This document shows positions 19,965 to 28,855 of a stretch of 64,000 nucleotides of DNA, piece after piece; the first letter of the stretch is position 1, and every line of letters begins with the position of its first letter. The stretch lies in assembly GCF_009729075.1 (NCBI RefSeq), contig NZ_VTGY01000007.1:248001-312000 (forward strand), given 5' to 3'. Below the pieces are notes generated by a model. That model did not search any database and was not told the origin of the DNA. It saw only the letters and a program-made list of their open reading frames with translations. The translations under genes and the position numbers were made by a program. The stretch is from Mycolicibacterium sp. CBMA 226. GTDB lineage: Bacteria; Actinomycetota; Actinomycetes; Mycobacteriales; Mycobacteriaceae.

Positions 19965-20135
19965 ATGGCTCACCCAGTACACACGCTCCCGGCGCCGACC
20001 GGCATGCTGACACTCGAGGCCGACGCCGCCGACTGGGTCGAACAACACCAAACGGTGCCGCTGCCCGACGACGAATACCCACACACCGACATCCACAACG
20101 TCTTTGACCAACGGCTTTGGCCGGCCGACCAATAG
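19965..20135 (+). CDS. Small acidic protein of unknown function (56 aa)
   Basis: The ATG is preceded by a good ribosome-binding site (GGGAGGTG at 19951-19958, six-base gap). The frame gives 56 residues: an N-terminal MAHPVHTLPAPTG, then an acidic middle with DAADW and DDEYPHTD, ending LWPADQ. There is no membrane segment, Cys or signal peptide. I do not recognise a family. Support is the ribosome-binding site and a composition unlike the basic, Arg-rich frames overlapping it. A chance ORF remains possible. Confidence 0.45.
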   Translation: MAHPVHTLPAPTGMLTLEADAADWVEQHQTVPLPDDEYPHTDIHNVFDQRLWPADQ

Positions 20136-20276
20136 CCAACGATTCGTCGTCGCGTCATCATTTTCGGCGGCCAGGGCACTTTCATCGCCGCAATGAGAAA
20201 CCAGGCGCCCCAGCGCAAGACGCGGACGCAACACACCTGTCGCCGCACGGGAACGAGTCGGCGCTCGAGGCGATAC

Positions 20277-21089
20277 CTATGAGCCGACGCTTGTCGCCGG
20301 GCTACGTGGTGCGCTGGTGACGCACTGCGGTGACAGCCCCTCCGGCGTCGGACGACCCTCCGGCGCGGCGGACTGATTCTCGGCGTCCCGCCACTCCGGC
20401 TGCAGCGCTGGTGTTCTATTGCGGGAGCGCAGGAACCGGCCCAGCGCGGCGACCACCACCACAGCGGTGAAGACCTTCACCGGGATATTCAGAACCACCA
20501 AGATCGGTTGCGATGTGTCCGGGGAGAGCCGGCAAATGATGATGATCGCCGCGACCAGCTGCGCTAGGCGCACGAGGGCAACGAACAGCGTCAAGTGCAG
20601 ATGCAGTCGGTGATAGGCGCCCAAGTCTTTGTTGGTCCAACCGTTCTGCGCGACATGCTTTTCCGCCCATCCCGGCCGCAGCGCATCAATCATGACTGCG
20701 GTCAAGGGACGCCCTGCGGCGCAACTCGCCACCATGAAGACGACAAACAGCATTGCGCCTACATGCCCGGCCAACATCGCCGTGCGCGCCGACTGCGTGG
20801 CCACCGCGATCGCGATCTTCGCGGCATGCATCAGCATCATGTAGCAGGCGACCAGATCGAGGCTTCGGCTCTTGAACGCCGCGTAGGCCACGCGGGCGGC
20901 TGTCACGCCGGTGGCGACCAGCATGGCATCCAGCTGGGTTCCGCCAGCGATCCGGGTGAGATAGTAGGCCGCCAAGCCCGCTGCGGCGCTGATCACAGCC
21001 CGGCGGATATCGGGTTTGGCTGAGCGCCTTCGCATGTCCAGCACCGTCGCGAGGCTACCGCCGATGAACGTGTCACCGGGCCTCTGCAC
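20277..21089 (-). CDS. Multi-pass membrane protein, VC0807-like
   Basis: The 270-residue protein has about five to six hydrophobic segments between residues about 30 and 215 (AVISAAAGLAAYYLT, LDAMLVATGVTAARVAYAAF, AKIAIAVAT, LFVVFMVAS, LFVALVRLAQLVAAIIIICRL in parts). It ends in a soluble Pro/Arg-rich tail. The pattern resembles VC0807-family membrane proteins of unknown function. An internal ATG at 21035 (MRRRSAKP) is an equally good start. It has no obvious operon partner. Confidence 0.65.
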   Translation of the reverse strand: MQRPGDTFIGGSLATVLDMRRRSAKPDIRRAVISAAAGLAAYYLTRIAGGTQLDAMLVATGVTAARVAYAAFKSRSLDLVACYMMLMHAAKIAIAVATQSARTAMLAGHVGAMLFVVFMVASCAAGRPLTAVMIDALRPGWAEKHVAQNGWTNKDLGAYHRLHLHLTLFVALVRLAQLVAAIIIICRLSPDTSQPILVVLNIPVKVFTAVVVVAALGRFLRSRNRTPALQPEWRDAENQSAAPEGRPTPEGLSPQCVTSAPRSPATSVGS

Positions 21090-21144
21090 GCCGCTTTCGA
21101 GGCAACCCGCAGGACTTTGTCAGGGTGCCGATGACGGGGGCTGG

Positions 21145-21168
21145 CTATATTTATTTGCATCTATATAG
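21145..21168. promoter_or_regulatory. Candidate ArsR operator (CTATAT-N12-ATATAG)
   Basis: An AT-rich inverted repeat with 6-base arms lies 22 bases upstream of the ArsR start codon at 21191. Position and AT-richness fit autoregulation by an ArsR repressor. Confidence 0.5.
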
Positions 21169-21190
21169 ACAACTAGGCATACTAGGTCTC

Positions 21191-21517
21191 ATGGACGTCT
21201 TCGAAGCGGTAGCCGAACCGAACCGGCGCGCTCTGCTCGACGTACTCGCCGAGGGCGAACGCACGGCCGGCGAACTCGTGGCCACCCTCCCCGGCCTGAC
21301 CCAGCCCACGGTCTCGCGCCACCTCCGGGTATTGCGCGAGGTCGGGCTGGTCGAGGTTCGGCCCGATGCCCAGCGCCGCATCTATGCACTGCGCGCCGAC
21401 GGCCTGGTCGCGATGGACGAGTGGATCGAGCGCTACCGCCGCTACTGGACCAATCATCTCGACGCCCTTGAGCGCCATCTGGATTCGACATTCGAGGAGG
21501 AAAATGACAGCCAATGA
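21191..21517 (+). CDS. ArsR-family winged-helix repressor
   Basis: The 108-residue protein starts MDVFEAVAEPNRRALLDVLAE, the hallmark of the ArsR subgroup paired with SRPBCC proteins. The winged helix spans residues about 5-75, with recognition helix TQPTVSRHLRVLREVGLV. It has no Cys or His metal-binding cluster, so it is not a metal sensor. The ATG at 21191 is chosen over an ORF extension to 21125, because the family begins here and the operator would otherwise be coding. It overlaps the next gene by 14 bases. Confidence 0.9.
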   Translation: MDVFEAVAEPNRRALLDVLAEGERTAGELVATLPGLTQPTVSRHLRVLREVGLVEVRPDAQRRIYALRADGLVAMDEWIERYRRYWTNHLDALERHLDSTFEEENDSQ

Positions 21518-22031
21518 ACTCGAGGGCGTCGTCACGGTCGACGGTGACCGCGCGACACTGACATTCGAACGGCGACTGCGCCATCCCGTCGAGCGGGTCT
21601 GGGCCGCGATCACCGAGCCCGCGCATCGCGACATCTGGATGGGCAAGACCATAATCGACGGCCGCGAGGGCGGCTCGATCGAGACGGTCGCCTCGGGGCC
21701 GCCCGTGCCACCGGAGATGAAGCGCATGACGGGCCGCATCCTGGTCTGGGATCCGCCGCACGTGTTCGAACACGAATGGCACCAACAGATCGTCGAACCT
21801 GGCGTCGTCCGGTACGAACTCACCACCGACGGCGCCGGCACGCTGCTCCGGATGACCCACCGCGGCCTCGGTGTGCCCAACGCCAACGGATTCCGGCCCG
21901 GCACACAGGCATTCCTCGACCGGCTGCAGGCGCTCCTCGACGGCACTCCCCTGCCCGGCTGGCTGGAGCGATACGCCGAGATCGCCGGACACAGTCCGCT
22001 CGACGCCTCACCTACGAACCCGAACGCCTAG
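21504..22031 (+). CDS. SRPBCC (AHSA1/START-like) domain protein
   Basis: The 175-residue protein with helix-grip fold has FERRLRHPVERVWAAITEP at the N-terminus and LGVPNANGFRPGTQAFLDRLQALLDG near the C-terminus, typical of AHSA1-type SRPBCC proteins that bind hydrophobic ligands. It is coupled to the ArsR gene by a 14-base overlap (ATG within its last codons). Such ArsR-SRPBCC pairs are widespread, but the ligand is unknown. Confidence 0.88.
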   Translation: MTANELEGVVTVDGDRATLTFERRLRHPVERVWAAITEPAHRDIWMGKTIIDGREGGSIETVASGPPVPPEMKRMTGRILVWDPPHVFEHEWHQQIVEPGVVRYELTTDGAGTLLRMTHRGLGVPNANGFRPGTQAFLDRLQALLDGTPLPGWLERYAEIAGHSPLDASPTNPNA

Positions 22032-22040
22032 GAGAAATAG

Positions 22041-22676
22041 ATGTCGGACAACACCTTTCGCGACGCGCCGTCGGTCGTCGTCGCCTACCAGTCCGGGTTC
22101 GGACACACCGCGACCTTGGCAGAGGCAGTCACCGCCGGAGCCAGGTCGGCGGGCGCGGCAGTCACGTCCATCCGATTGGGTGACCTGACCGAAGACGACT
22201 GGCAGACGCTGGACACCGCGGACGCGATCATCTTCGGCACCGCCACCTACATGGGCAATGTGTCGGCGGCATTCCAGACGTTCGCCGAGCAGACGGGCCG
22301 CCGCTGCCAGCAGGGCACCTGGCGCGACAAGGTCGCCGCCGGATTCACCAACTCCGGATGCAAGAGCGGCGACAAGCTCAATTCACTTGTCTCACTGGCA
22401 GTATTCGCCGCCCAACATCACATGCACTGGGTCAATCTGGGCCTCGGCCCGGGCTGGAATCACTCCGCGGCCAGCGACAGCGAACTGAACCGGCTGGGCT
22501 TCTGGCTGGGTGCCGCGGCCGCAACCGACGTCGACGCGAAGCCCGACGAGCTACACCCGTCCGATGTCGCGACGTGCGAGCACCTGGGCCGGCGGGTCGC
22601 CGAGGTCACCCGGCAGCTGGTCGCCGGACGCGCTGCGGTGCAAGCCATTCCGGAAACCGCTACTGCAGGGGCCTGA
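22041..22676 (+). CDS. Flavodoxin-fold NAD(P)H:quinone-type oxidoreductase
   Basis: The 211-residue protein has the FMN phosphate loop YQSGFGHTATLAEAV at residues 14-28 and FGTATYMGNVSAAFQTF at about 66-83, as in WrbA/flavodoxin-fold reductases. It is third in the ArsR operon, nine bases after the SRPBCC gene with GGAGAAA before the ATG. It probably performs NAD(P)H-dependent reduction of a quinone-like compound. The 3' end overlaps the convergent oxidoreductase gene by 17 bases. Confidence 0.85.
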   Translation: MSDNTFRDAPSVVVAYQSGFGHTATLAEAVTAGARSAGAAVTSIRLGDLTEDDWQTLDTADAIIFGTATYMGNVSAAFQTFAEQTGRRCQQGTWRDKVAAGFTNSGCKSGDKLNSLVSLAVFAAQHHMHWVNLGLGPGWNHSAASDSELNRLGFWLGAAAATDVDAKPDELHPSDVATCEHLGRRVAEVTRQLVAGRAAVQAIPETATAGA

Positions 22677-24036
22677 GCCCCTCGAGCATCGTGGGCACCA
22701 GCTCGGACACTGTCGGGTGGATGTGCACGGTGTGCGTCATGGTGGTGTAGGGGGCTTTCGCGGCCATCAGGTCGAGGATGCAGTGCACAACCTCGTCGCC
22801 ACCGACGCCGAGGATGGACGCGCCGAGAATCTGATTGGTCTCGGCGTCGACCACAACTTTCATGAAGCCCTGGGTCTCCCCTTTTTCGACCGCCCGGCCG
22901 ACGCGCGTCATCGGGCGCTTGCCCACCAACGCTTTTCGCCCCGATGCCCGGACCTGGGCCTCGGTCATCCCGGCCCGGCCGAGCGGTGGATCGATGTACA
23001 GCGCGTAGGTCGGGATACGGTCGCTGACCCGGCGTGGTTCATTGTCGAGCAGATTGGCCGCGACGATCTCGAAGTCGTTGTACGACGTATGGGTGAACGC
23101 ACCTTTACCGTTGCAATCCCCCATGGCCCAGATATGGTCCGCGGTGGTGCGCAGCTGGTCGTCAACGGTGATGTATCCGCGGGAGTCGGTTGCCACCCCT
23201 GCCTTTTCGAGTCCGAGGTCGTCGGTGTTGGGCACGCGACCTACGGCGACCAGCAGGTGCGAACCTGATACGACGGCACTGCCGGTGCTGACCGCAACCC
23301 CGTCGCCGTCGCGTGATACCCGGATGTCGTTGGCGCCCAGGTGTACCGCGATCCCCTCATGCTCGAGGATGTCCTTGATGGCGGCACAGACGTCGTCGTC
23401 CTCGCGCGAGGCCAGCCGTGGCCCACGTTCGACCACCGTGACCTCGGCGCCGAACCGGCGGAACATCTGCGCGAACTCCAGACCGATGTAACTCCCGCCG
23501 ATGATCACCAGATGCTCTGGCACGGCGTCGAGTTCGAGGATGCCGACATTCGTGAGGTAGTCGACGTCGGCCAGACCTGGGATGTTCGGGGCGGTCGCGC
23601 GGCCGCCGGTGTTGAGGAATATTCGTTCGGCGGTGAGCTTCTGGTCGCCGACCTGAAGAGTGTGCGGGTCGAGAAAGCGTGCGTGCCCGCGGAGCAGCGT
23701 GCAGCCGTCCATGCCTTCGAGCCAGCTTTCGACGCCCTCACGGTCCGCAGTGACGATCCCGTCCTTGCGGCCCTTCACTTTTGCCATGTCGACGGTGACA
23801 TCACCGGTGCCGATGCCGTATTCGGCACCGCGGCGGGCCAGGTGTGCGGCGTAGGCGCTGGCGACCAACGTCTTCGTCGGGATGCAGCCGGAGTTCACGC
23901 AGGTGCCGCCGACGAGCTTGCGCTCGATGACGGCGACGGTGTGGCCGGCTTCAGTGAGTCGGCCGGCCAAGGGCGGTCCCGCTTGTCCCGCGCCGACAAT
24001 GATGGCGTCGAATGCGGTGGCCTCAGACGACGACAT
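22660..24036 (-). CDS. FAD-dependent pyridine nucleotide-disulfide oxidoreductase (mercuric reductase-like)
   Basis: The 458-residue class I flavoprotein disulfide reductase has FAD-binding VGAGQAGPPLAGRL at residues 14-27, the redox-active pair Cys46 and Cys51 in GGTCVNSGCIPTKT, NAD(P)H-binding GGSYIGLEFAQMF at about 180-192 and MGDCNGKGAFTH. The C-terminal HIHPTVSE supplies the His of the His-Glu dyad. The paired Cys of mercury-specific proteins (C-terminal CC) is absent, so mercury is not the expected substrate. Its start overlaps the end of the DUF4126 gene by 14 bases. Confidence 0.9.
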   Translation of the reverse strand: MSSSEATAFDAIIVGAGQAGPPLAGRLTEAGHTVAVIERKLVGGTCVNSGCIPTKTLVASAYAAHLARRGAEYGIGTGDVTVDMAKVKGRKDGIVTADREGVESWLEGMDGCTLLRGHARFLDPHTLQVGDQKLTAERIFLNTGGRATAPNIPGLADVDYLTNVGILELDAVPEHLVIIGGSYIGLEFAQMFRRFGAEVTVVERGPRLASREDDDVCAAIKDILEHEGIAVHLGANDIRVSRDGDGVAVSTGSAVVSGSHLLVAVGRVPNTDDLGLEKAGVATDSRGYITVDDQLRTTADHIWAMGDCNGKGAFTHTSYNDFEIVAANLLDNEPRRVSDRIPTYALYIDPPLGRAGMTEAQVRASGRKALVGKRPMTRVGRAVEKGETQGFMKVVVDAETNQILGASILGVGGDEVVHCILDLMAAKAPYTTMTHTVHIHPTVSELVPTMLEGLRPLQ

Positions 24037-24526
24037 ACGGACCGATCGCGCTCAGAACGACGGCCGCGACCGCGAAGCCACCACCGACCGCGAGGACGTC
24101 CTCGGCAAGCGCCACCGGCAGGTCGTGTCCACCGTTGCGCGCCACAAGGATTCGGCGCGCGTGAAAGCCTGCCATCGTCCCGATGACCGCGCCGATCATT
24201 CCACCGCCCATGCCGATGAACGTATGGTGCCACCCGGCACCGATGACCGCACCGGCGAACGCACCGGTGAGCAACCGGGCCCCGAACTGCGACGGCACCG
24301 TTCGCGCCGGAGTCTTGGGCAGCTGGTCGGTGATCAACTCGACCACCAACAGGATCGTCAGCACCGTCACCGTGATCCAGTTACCGACCCATTCGGCCCA
24401 GGTACCCACCAGCGGCAACCAACCGAGCTTGGCGCCCCAGGCCACCACCGCGGGCGGAGTGAGCGCCCGCAAGCCCGCAACCACACCGATGAGTAAGGCG
24501 AACAGCAGAACCAGCGCTTGCGTCAC
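24023..24526 (-). CDS. DUF4126 membrane protein (Rv2120c-like)
   Basis: The 167-residue protein has four to five transmembrane segments. The N-terminal LLIGVVAGLRALTPPAVVAWGA contains the conserved G-x-R-A-x-T/S-P of DUF4126. A central short loop carries DQLPKTPART, and Gly-rich helices follow (GAFAGAVIGAGWHH). Position upstream of hisG matches the M. tuberculosis order. The role is unknown. Confidence 0.85.
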   Translation of the reverse strand: MTQALVLLFALLIGVVAGLRALTPPAVVAWGAKLGWLPLVGTWAEWVGNWITVTVLTILLVVELITDQLPKTPARTVPSQFGARLLTGAFAGAVIGAGWHHTFIGMGGGMIGAVIGTMAGFHARRILVARNGGHDLPVALAEDVLAVGGGFAVAAVVLSAIGPYVVV

Positions 24527-24588
24527 GTGACCCTCCAGTCAGGAAGTGCAGATTGCAAAACCTACGGGGACGCTAACACCGGTATCGG

Positions 24589-25458
24589 TCAGAAGCGACA
24601 GAACCGGATATCGGACGCCAGGATCGCCTTGGCCCCGATGCCGGTCAGCTCGTCCATGATGGCGTTGACCTGGCGGCGCGGCACGAGCGCGCGCACCGCG
24701 ACCCAGTCGGCGTCCGCCAGCGGCGCGATGGTCGGCGATTCGAGGCCCGGCGTGATGGCCGTTGCCTGCTCCAAAACGCTACGCGGGCAGTCGTAGTCGA
24801 GCATCAGGTACTGCTGTCCGAACACCACGCCTTGAATGCGGGCCGCGAGCTGATCGCGCGCTGGGTCGGGCGTCGCGTCGGCGCGCTCGATCAGCACTCC
24901 CTCCGAATCGCACAGCGACTCTCCGAAGGCCACGAGGTTGTGCAGCGCCAGAGTTCGCCCGGAGCCGACGACGTCGGCAATCGCGTCGGCGACGCCGAGC
25001 TGGATCGAGATCTCCACCGCGCCGTCGAGGCGGATCACAGTGGCTTCAATCCCCTTGTCGGCCAGGTCTTTCCGGACCAGGTTCGGGTAGGCGCTGGCAA
25101 CGCGCTTGCCGGCCAGGTCGGCGACCGTCCAGTCCCGGCCTGCCGGCGCGGCGTACCGGAATGTCGACGATCCGAAGCCCAGGGCCAGCCGCTCACTGAC
25201 GGGCGCCATCGACTCGGCGGCGAGGTCGCGGCCGGTGATGCCGAAGTCCAGCTGCCCGGACCCCACGTAGATGGCAATGTCCTTGGGCCGCAGGAAGAAG
25301 AACTCGACCTTGTTCACCGGGTCGACGACCGTCAGATCCTTGGGATCGGTGCGGCGACGGTATCCGGCCTCGGACAGGATGTGAGCGGCCGACTCGCTGA
25401 GCGCGCCCTTGTTCGGAACGGCGACGCGGAGCAGGCCGTTGGACGATGCGCCGGTCAC
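24589..25458 (-). CDS. hisG: ATP phosphoribosyltransferase (long form)
   Basis: The 289-residue enzyme catalyses the first step of histidine synthesis, condensation of ATP and [18 protein letters not shown] is at the N-terminus, [10 protein letters not shown] and the PRPP loop [23 protein letters not shown] (in parts) at about 150-175, and a C-terminal ACT-like regulatory domain (residues about 205-289) ends DIRFCRF. It is the histidine-inhibited long form without HisZ. The GTG at 25458 overlaps the hisE stop (GTGA), so the start is eight to nine residues upstream of the canonical LRVAVPNKG. Confidence 0.95.
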   Translation of the reverse strand: MTGASSNGLLRVAVPNKGALSESAAHILSEAGYRRRTDPKDLTVVDPVNKVEFFFLRPKDIAIYVGSGQLDFGITGRDLAAESMAPVSERLALGFGSSTFRYAAPAGRDWTVADLAGKRVASAYPNLVRKDLADKGIEATVIRLDGAVEISIQLGVADAIADVVGSGRTLALHNLVAFGESLCDSEGVLIERADATPDPARDQLAARIQGVVFGQQYLMLDYDCPRSVLEQATAITPGLESPTIAPLADADWVAVRALVPRRQVNAIMDELTGIGAKAILASDIRFCRF

Positions 25459-25736
25459 AGCTTGCCGTAGACGTCGTCGAGGGTCAGGCCACGCTTGATC
25501 ATCAGTACCTGCGTCCAATACAGGAGCTGGCTGATCTCGCCTGCCAGCTCGTCGTCGCTTTCGTGTTCCGCGGCGATCCACACCTCGCCGGCCTCTTCGA
25601 TGATCTTCTTGCCCAGATGATGCACACCGGCGTCCAACGCTGCGACGGTTCCGCTGCCGGCCGGCCGGGTCTGCGCTCGCTCACTGAGCTCGGCGAATAG
25701 CGCATCGAAGGTCTTCACGAGCTGCAATTGTTTCAC
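25455..25736 (-). CDS. hisE: Phosphoribosyl-ATP pyrophosphatase
   Basis: The 93-residue MazG-like all-alpha protein hydrolyses phosphoribosyl-ATP to phosphoribosyl-AMP in histidine synthesis. The metal-binding E-x-x-E region is [31 protein letters not shown] (in parts, residues about 44-75). It ends DDVYGKL, very close to mycobacterial HisE. It is the first gene of the hisE-hisG operon. Confidence 0.95.
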   Translation of the reverse strand: MKQLQLVKTFDALFAELSERAQTRPAGSGTVAALDAGVHHLGKKIIEEAGEVWIAAEHESDDELAGEISQLLYWTQVLMIKRGLTLDDVYGKL

Positions 25737-25786
25737 GCCCGCCCGAGCGGGAAGCGAATGCCACTCGCTCTGGACCGGACAACGCC

Positions 25787-26938
25787 CTACTTGTGGTGGT
25801 CGTCCTGCTGCTTGGTAGCCGCCGTCACGTGGGGTGAGCTGTGCTTATCGGCATGCTTATCCTGCGGCTGGCTCTTGCCGGCCTGGTTCTTGCCGGCGGC
25901 CTGGGTTGAGCCCGTGCTGATGGCCGACGCGGCGGTGGCCGACGCCGTGATGGCCGACGTCGTGCTAGCCGTCGGCGCGGCGGTCGAGGGCTTCTTCAGC
26001 GTCAGAGCAGCCGCACCGGTTGGCACCGCGGACGGCTTGACGGCGGCAAATGGCGTGGGCGTGACCGGGGCGGGCAGCAGACCGCCGACGAAAGTCGAGA
26101 CACTGTGAACCACGTTTTGGACGAATGTGACCACGGGCCCGGTGCTTCCGCCAATCGGCGCCGGCAGTATCAAGAACGGCTGCTCAAGGTTGAGCGCGAC
26201 CTGCGCGAGCAGCCCAGTGGGTCCGAGCACGCCCGTAACCAGGTTGCTCAGCAGGCCTGGAATCTGACTCGGGTTGCGAATTGCCGACTCGGCCGTCGCT
26301 TCCAGGGTTGCGGGTAGGTGAGCCGCCCACGACACGATGAAGCGAGTTGCCGCCAACACCGATGGAATGACTTGGGTGGCCGCAGACAACACGCTGATTG
26401 GCCCAGGGGCGTTGAGGAGGCTGACGATTGCGGCGTAGCCCGCGGTGGGGTCAGGCAAGCCGTTGAACAGTCCGCCGATCGTGGCTGCCGTGTTCAGTAG
26501 ATCGGTGGACACCGAGCCCGGGTTCGCGCCGAAAGGTCCGAGTGGGGCCGGTAAGAAGGCGGACACGCCTCCCAGGTTCAGCAGCACGTATCGCGCCAGG
26601 CCCGGGTAGGCCGGATTGGCGAACGTCTGCACGAAAGCACTCAATGCACTCGGCGCCAGCCCCGGCTGCTGCAGCGCCACGACACCCGTCGCAACGCCGA
26701 AGACCGGCAGATTGTCGATGGCGACGATCGGGGCGCTCACCGCGTTGTAGCCATAGTCCAGAAGGTCGCCGAAGAGGTTGAGGGCATCGGTCACCGCTGA
26801 TGCCGGACGTACGGCAACGGTACTCAGCGCCGGTGCCGCCTGATGCACCGGCAGCATGACAATCGGAGCGGCGGCGACCGCGCCTGCCACCAGCAGCGAC
26901 GCAGATGTATTGATGCGCGGACGAATAGCGGTGCTCAT
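25787..26938 (-). CDS. Secreted Ala/Pro-rich protein of unknown function
   Basis: The 383-residue protein has a signal peptide (about residues 1-35, [15 protein letters not shown]). A hydrophobic, Pro/Gly/Leu-rich body covers residues about 45-290. The C-terminal low-complexity tail is Ser/Thr/Ala-rich and ends in a Lys/His/Gln/Asp-rich segment ([17 protein letters not shown]). The family of such exported proteins is common in mycobacteria without known function. It is not a PE or PPE protein: no such N-terminal motif is present. The His/Asp tail might bind metal, which is speculation. Confidence 0.75.
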   Translation of the reverse strand: MSTAIRPRINTSASLLVAGAVAAAPIVMLPVHQAAPALSTVAVRPASAVTDALNLFGDLLDYGYNAVSAPIVAIDNLPVFGVATGVVALQQPGLAPSALSAFVQTFANPAYPGLARYVLLNLGGVSAFLPAPLGPFGANPGSVSTDLLNTAATIGGLFNGLPDPTAGYAAIVSLLNAPGPISVLSAATQVIPSVLAATRFIVSWAAHLPATLEATAESAIRNPSQIPGLLSNLVTGVLGPTGLLAQVALNLEQPFLILPAPIGGSTGPVVTFVQNVVHSVSTFVGGLLPAPVTPTPFAAVKPSAVPTGAAALTLKKPSTAAPTASTTSAITASATAASAISTGSTQAAGKNQAGKSQPQDKHADKHSSPHVTAATKQQDDHHK

Positions 26939-27214
26939 GGCAGCCCCTTGATCTAAGCGGCGGCGTCGGCCGGATGCCGGCTAGCCACCCGCGACGACCG
27001 CGAGCGGCCCACCAATTAACACTGTAGTCAATAATGGGCTCGCCGAGCCTGGGAGTTGCCCACCGATCGGCCGTCGGCGCGAGGGACGCACCCGCCTTGC
27101 CCGAACCCAAATCCGCAGCGCGGCAAAGACTCGCGCGAAAACTTTGGTCACTTTGTTTGCGCTGGTCACAGTGGGTAACTAGTACACCATTGGTCACAGC
27201 GACTTGTCGGTGAC
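26939..27214. other. Intergenic region before the HNH gene
   Basis: About 280 bases hold no gene. An AT-rich patch lies at 27014-27036, and the SOS box follows directly. I see no tRNA or hairpin of note. Confidence 0.5.
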
Positions 27215-27230
27215 TCGAACTAGTGTTCGA
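27215..27230 (+). promoter_or_regulatory. LexA/SOS box (TCGAAC-N4-GTTCGA)
   Basis: TCGAAC-TAGT-GTTCGA is a perfect match to the mycobacterial LexA operator consensus as I know it. It ends three bases before the ATG of the HNH gene, so LexA would cover the transcription or translation start. 13E12-type genes in M. tuberculosis are known to be DNA-damage-inducible, which fits. Confidence 0.85.
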
Positions 27231-27233
27231 TGT

Positions 27234-28630
27234 ATGGGATTGACCAATCCGGCCGTTGTCGAGCAGGCGTACGCCGAGTTCGAAGCGGCGCAGGCCCGGC
27301 TCGCGTCCCTGGATTACAGCGGGTTGCCCATCAAAGTTCTGTTGGAGTTGCAGTCCCGTCGTGAAACGTTGAAGTGCGCGGCCGAGGCGGTCGACCACCA
27401 GATCCTGGCCGCCGCGCAAACCCAGGCCACCGCCAAAGACATCGGCGCCAAAGACTGGCCGAGGTCCTGCACATCCGGCTCCGCATCAACCGGGAGGAGG
27501 CCCGCCACCGGGTCCGCGACTGCGACCACCTGGGTCCGCGCTCGGCCATCACCGGCGAACCGCTCGGGCCGGTGTGGGAGCTGGCGGCGGCCGCCCAGGC
27601 CGAAGGCGCCCTCAACACCGAGCACGTCGCGGTGATCACGAACTTTTTCGCGAAGGTGCCGCTGTGGGTCGATCCGGCCACCCTCGCCCAGTGCGAACGC
27701 GACCTGGTGTCCTGGGCGCGGTACAAGGGCCCCGAGGACCTGAGGGCCGCCGCAAAAGAGTTGTTGTACCGGCTCGACCAGGACGGGCCCGAACCCGACG
27801 ACACCGAACGCGACCGCAAACGCGGCATCACCCACGGCAAGCAACACGCCGACGGCACCAGCGACGTGTCGGGCACCATGACCCCCGAAGCCCGCGCGTA
27901 CTGGGACGCCATCTACGACAAATACGCCGCCCCCGGCATGTGCAACCCCGCCGACCAGACGCCCTGCTACTCCGGGACACCGACCGCCGAGCAGATCGCG
28001 GGCGACACCCGCACCCTGGCCCAACGCCAACACGACGCCCAGATGTGGGTCGCCCGCATGGCCCTGACCTCCGGGATGCTCGGCGAGCACAACGGGCTCC
28101 CGGTCTCGGTGGTCGCGACCACCACCCTGCAGGAACTGCAACACGGCGCCGGGGTCGCGGTCACCCACACCGGCAGCACGCTGCCCGTCCCGGACTTGAT
28201 TCGGATGGCCTCCCGCTCGTACTGCTACCTGGCGGTGTTCGACCACCACACCAACATCCCGCTCTACCTGGGCCGCACCCGCCGCACCGCCACGCCCGGG
28301 CAACGCATCATGCTCTTCGCCCGCGACCGCGGCTGCACCAAACCCGGCTGCACCGCCCCCGCCTCGCGCTGCCAAGCCCACCATGCGGTCTGCAACTGGC
28401 GCGACGACGGCCAAACCGACATCACCGACATGACCCTGGCCTGCGGCTGCGACAACGTCCTGGCCGACACCGGCGGCTGGACCACCACCATGAAAAACGG
28501 CCGAGCCCACTGGACCCCACCACCACTCTTAGACGTCGGCCAACCAAGAACCAACCAATACCACCACCCCACGCTCTATCCACCCGAAGGTGAGGACGCC
28601 GATGGTGAAAGCGACAGTCCCGCAAGCTAA
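27234..28630 (+). pseudogene. DUF222/HNH endonuclease-domain protein (13E12-like), frameshifted
   Basis: The gene has two frames. The first runs from ATG 27234 to the KDIGAKDW motif near 27456. The rest, RLAEVLHIRLRINREEARHRV-type, continues in another frame (+2) from about 27455 to 28630. One inserted G near 27457-27460 restores a continuous protein of about 465 residues: DUF222 region, then the HNH zinc site CTKPGC...CQAHHAVCNW near residue 380, then LACGCDN. It belongs to the REP13E12-like family of repeated mycobacterial endonuclease-domain proteins. Either a real disabling mutation or a sequencing error is possible. Confidence 0.82.
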
Positions 28631-28855
28631 CTGGCACCCCGCCACGGCACCTCGCGCCGCGACGGCGGTACCGCGCACCCGCTACGGCTCATCGGTTGAC
28701 GAGGCGGGATGAGACGCTGCGAGTCGCCGATGCCGCACGCGTGGGGAACGACTGCCAGCGATTAGGAGCCACCCTTGTTCCCGTTGCCCGATGGGCCGCA
28801 TCAGCCGCCTGACGGAGATCCGCCCGGCTCGAAGCCTGGCCGAGGCGAAGGCGAA
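28631..28855. other. Intergenic region, nothing recognised
   Basis: About 225 bases lie between the HNH gene and the convergent sugar transporter. I see no gene, tRNA fold or terminator with a clear stem. Confidence 0.4.

Noticed and set aside
22660..24036. Mercuric reductase
   Set aside because: The redox Cys pair fits any class I disulfide reductase. No N-terminal HMA domain, C-terminal Cys pair or mer neighbours are present.
25787..26938. PE/PPE family assignment for the secreted protein
   Set aside because: The PPE/PE N-terminal motifs and the PPE37 position argument do not fit; a signal peptide is present instead.
28631..28855. Possible tRNA or RNA gene in the intergenic region
   Set aside because: No T-loop (GTTCRA) and anticodon stem pattern could be fitted.
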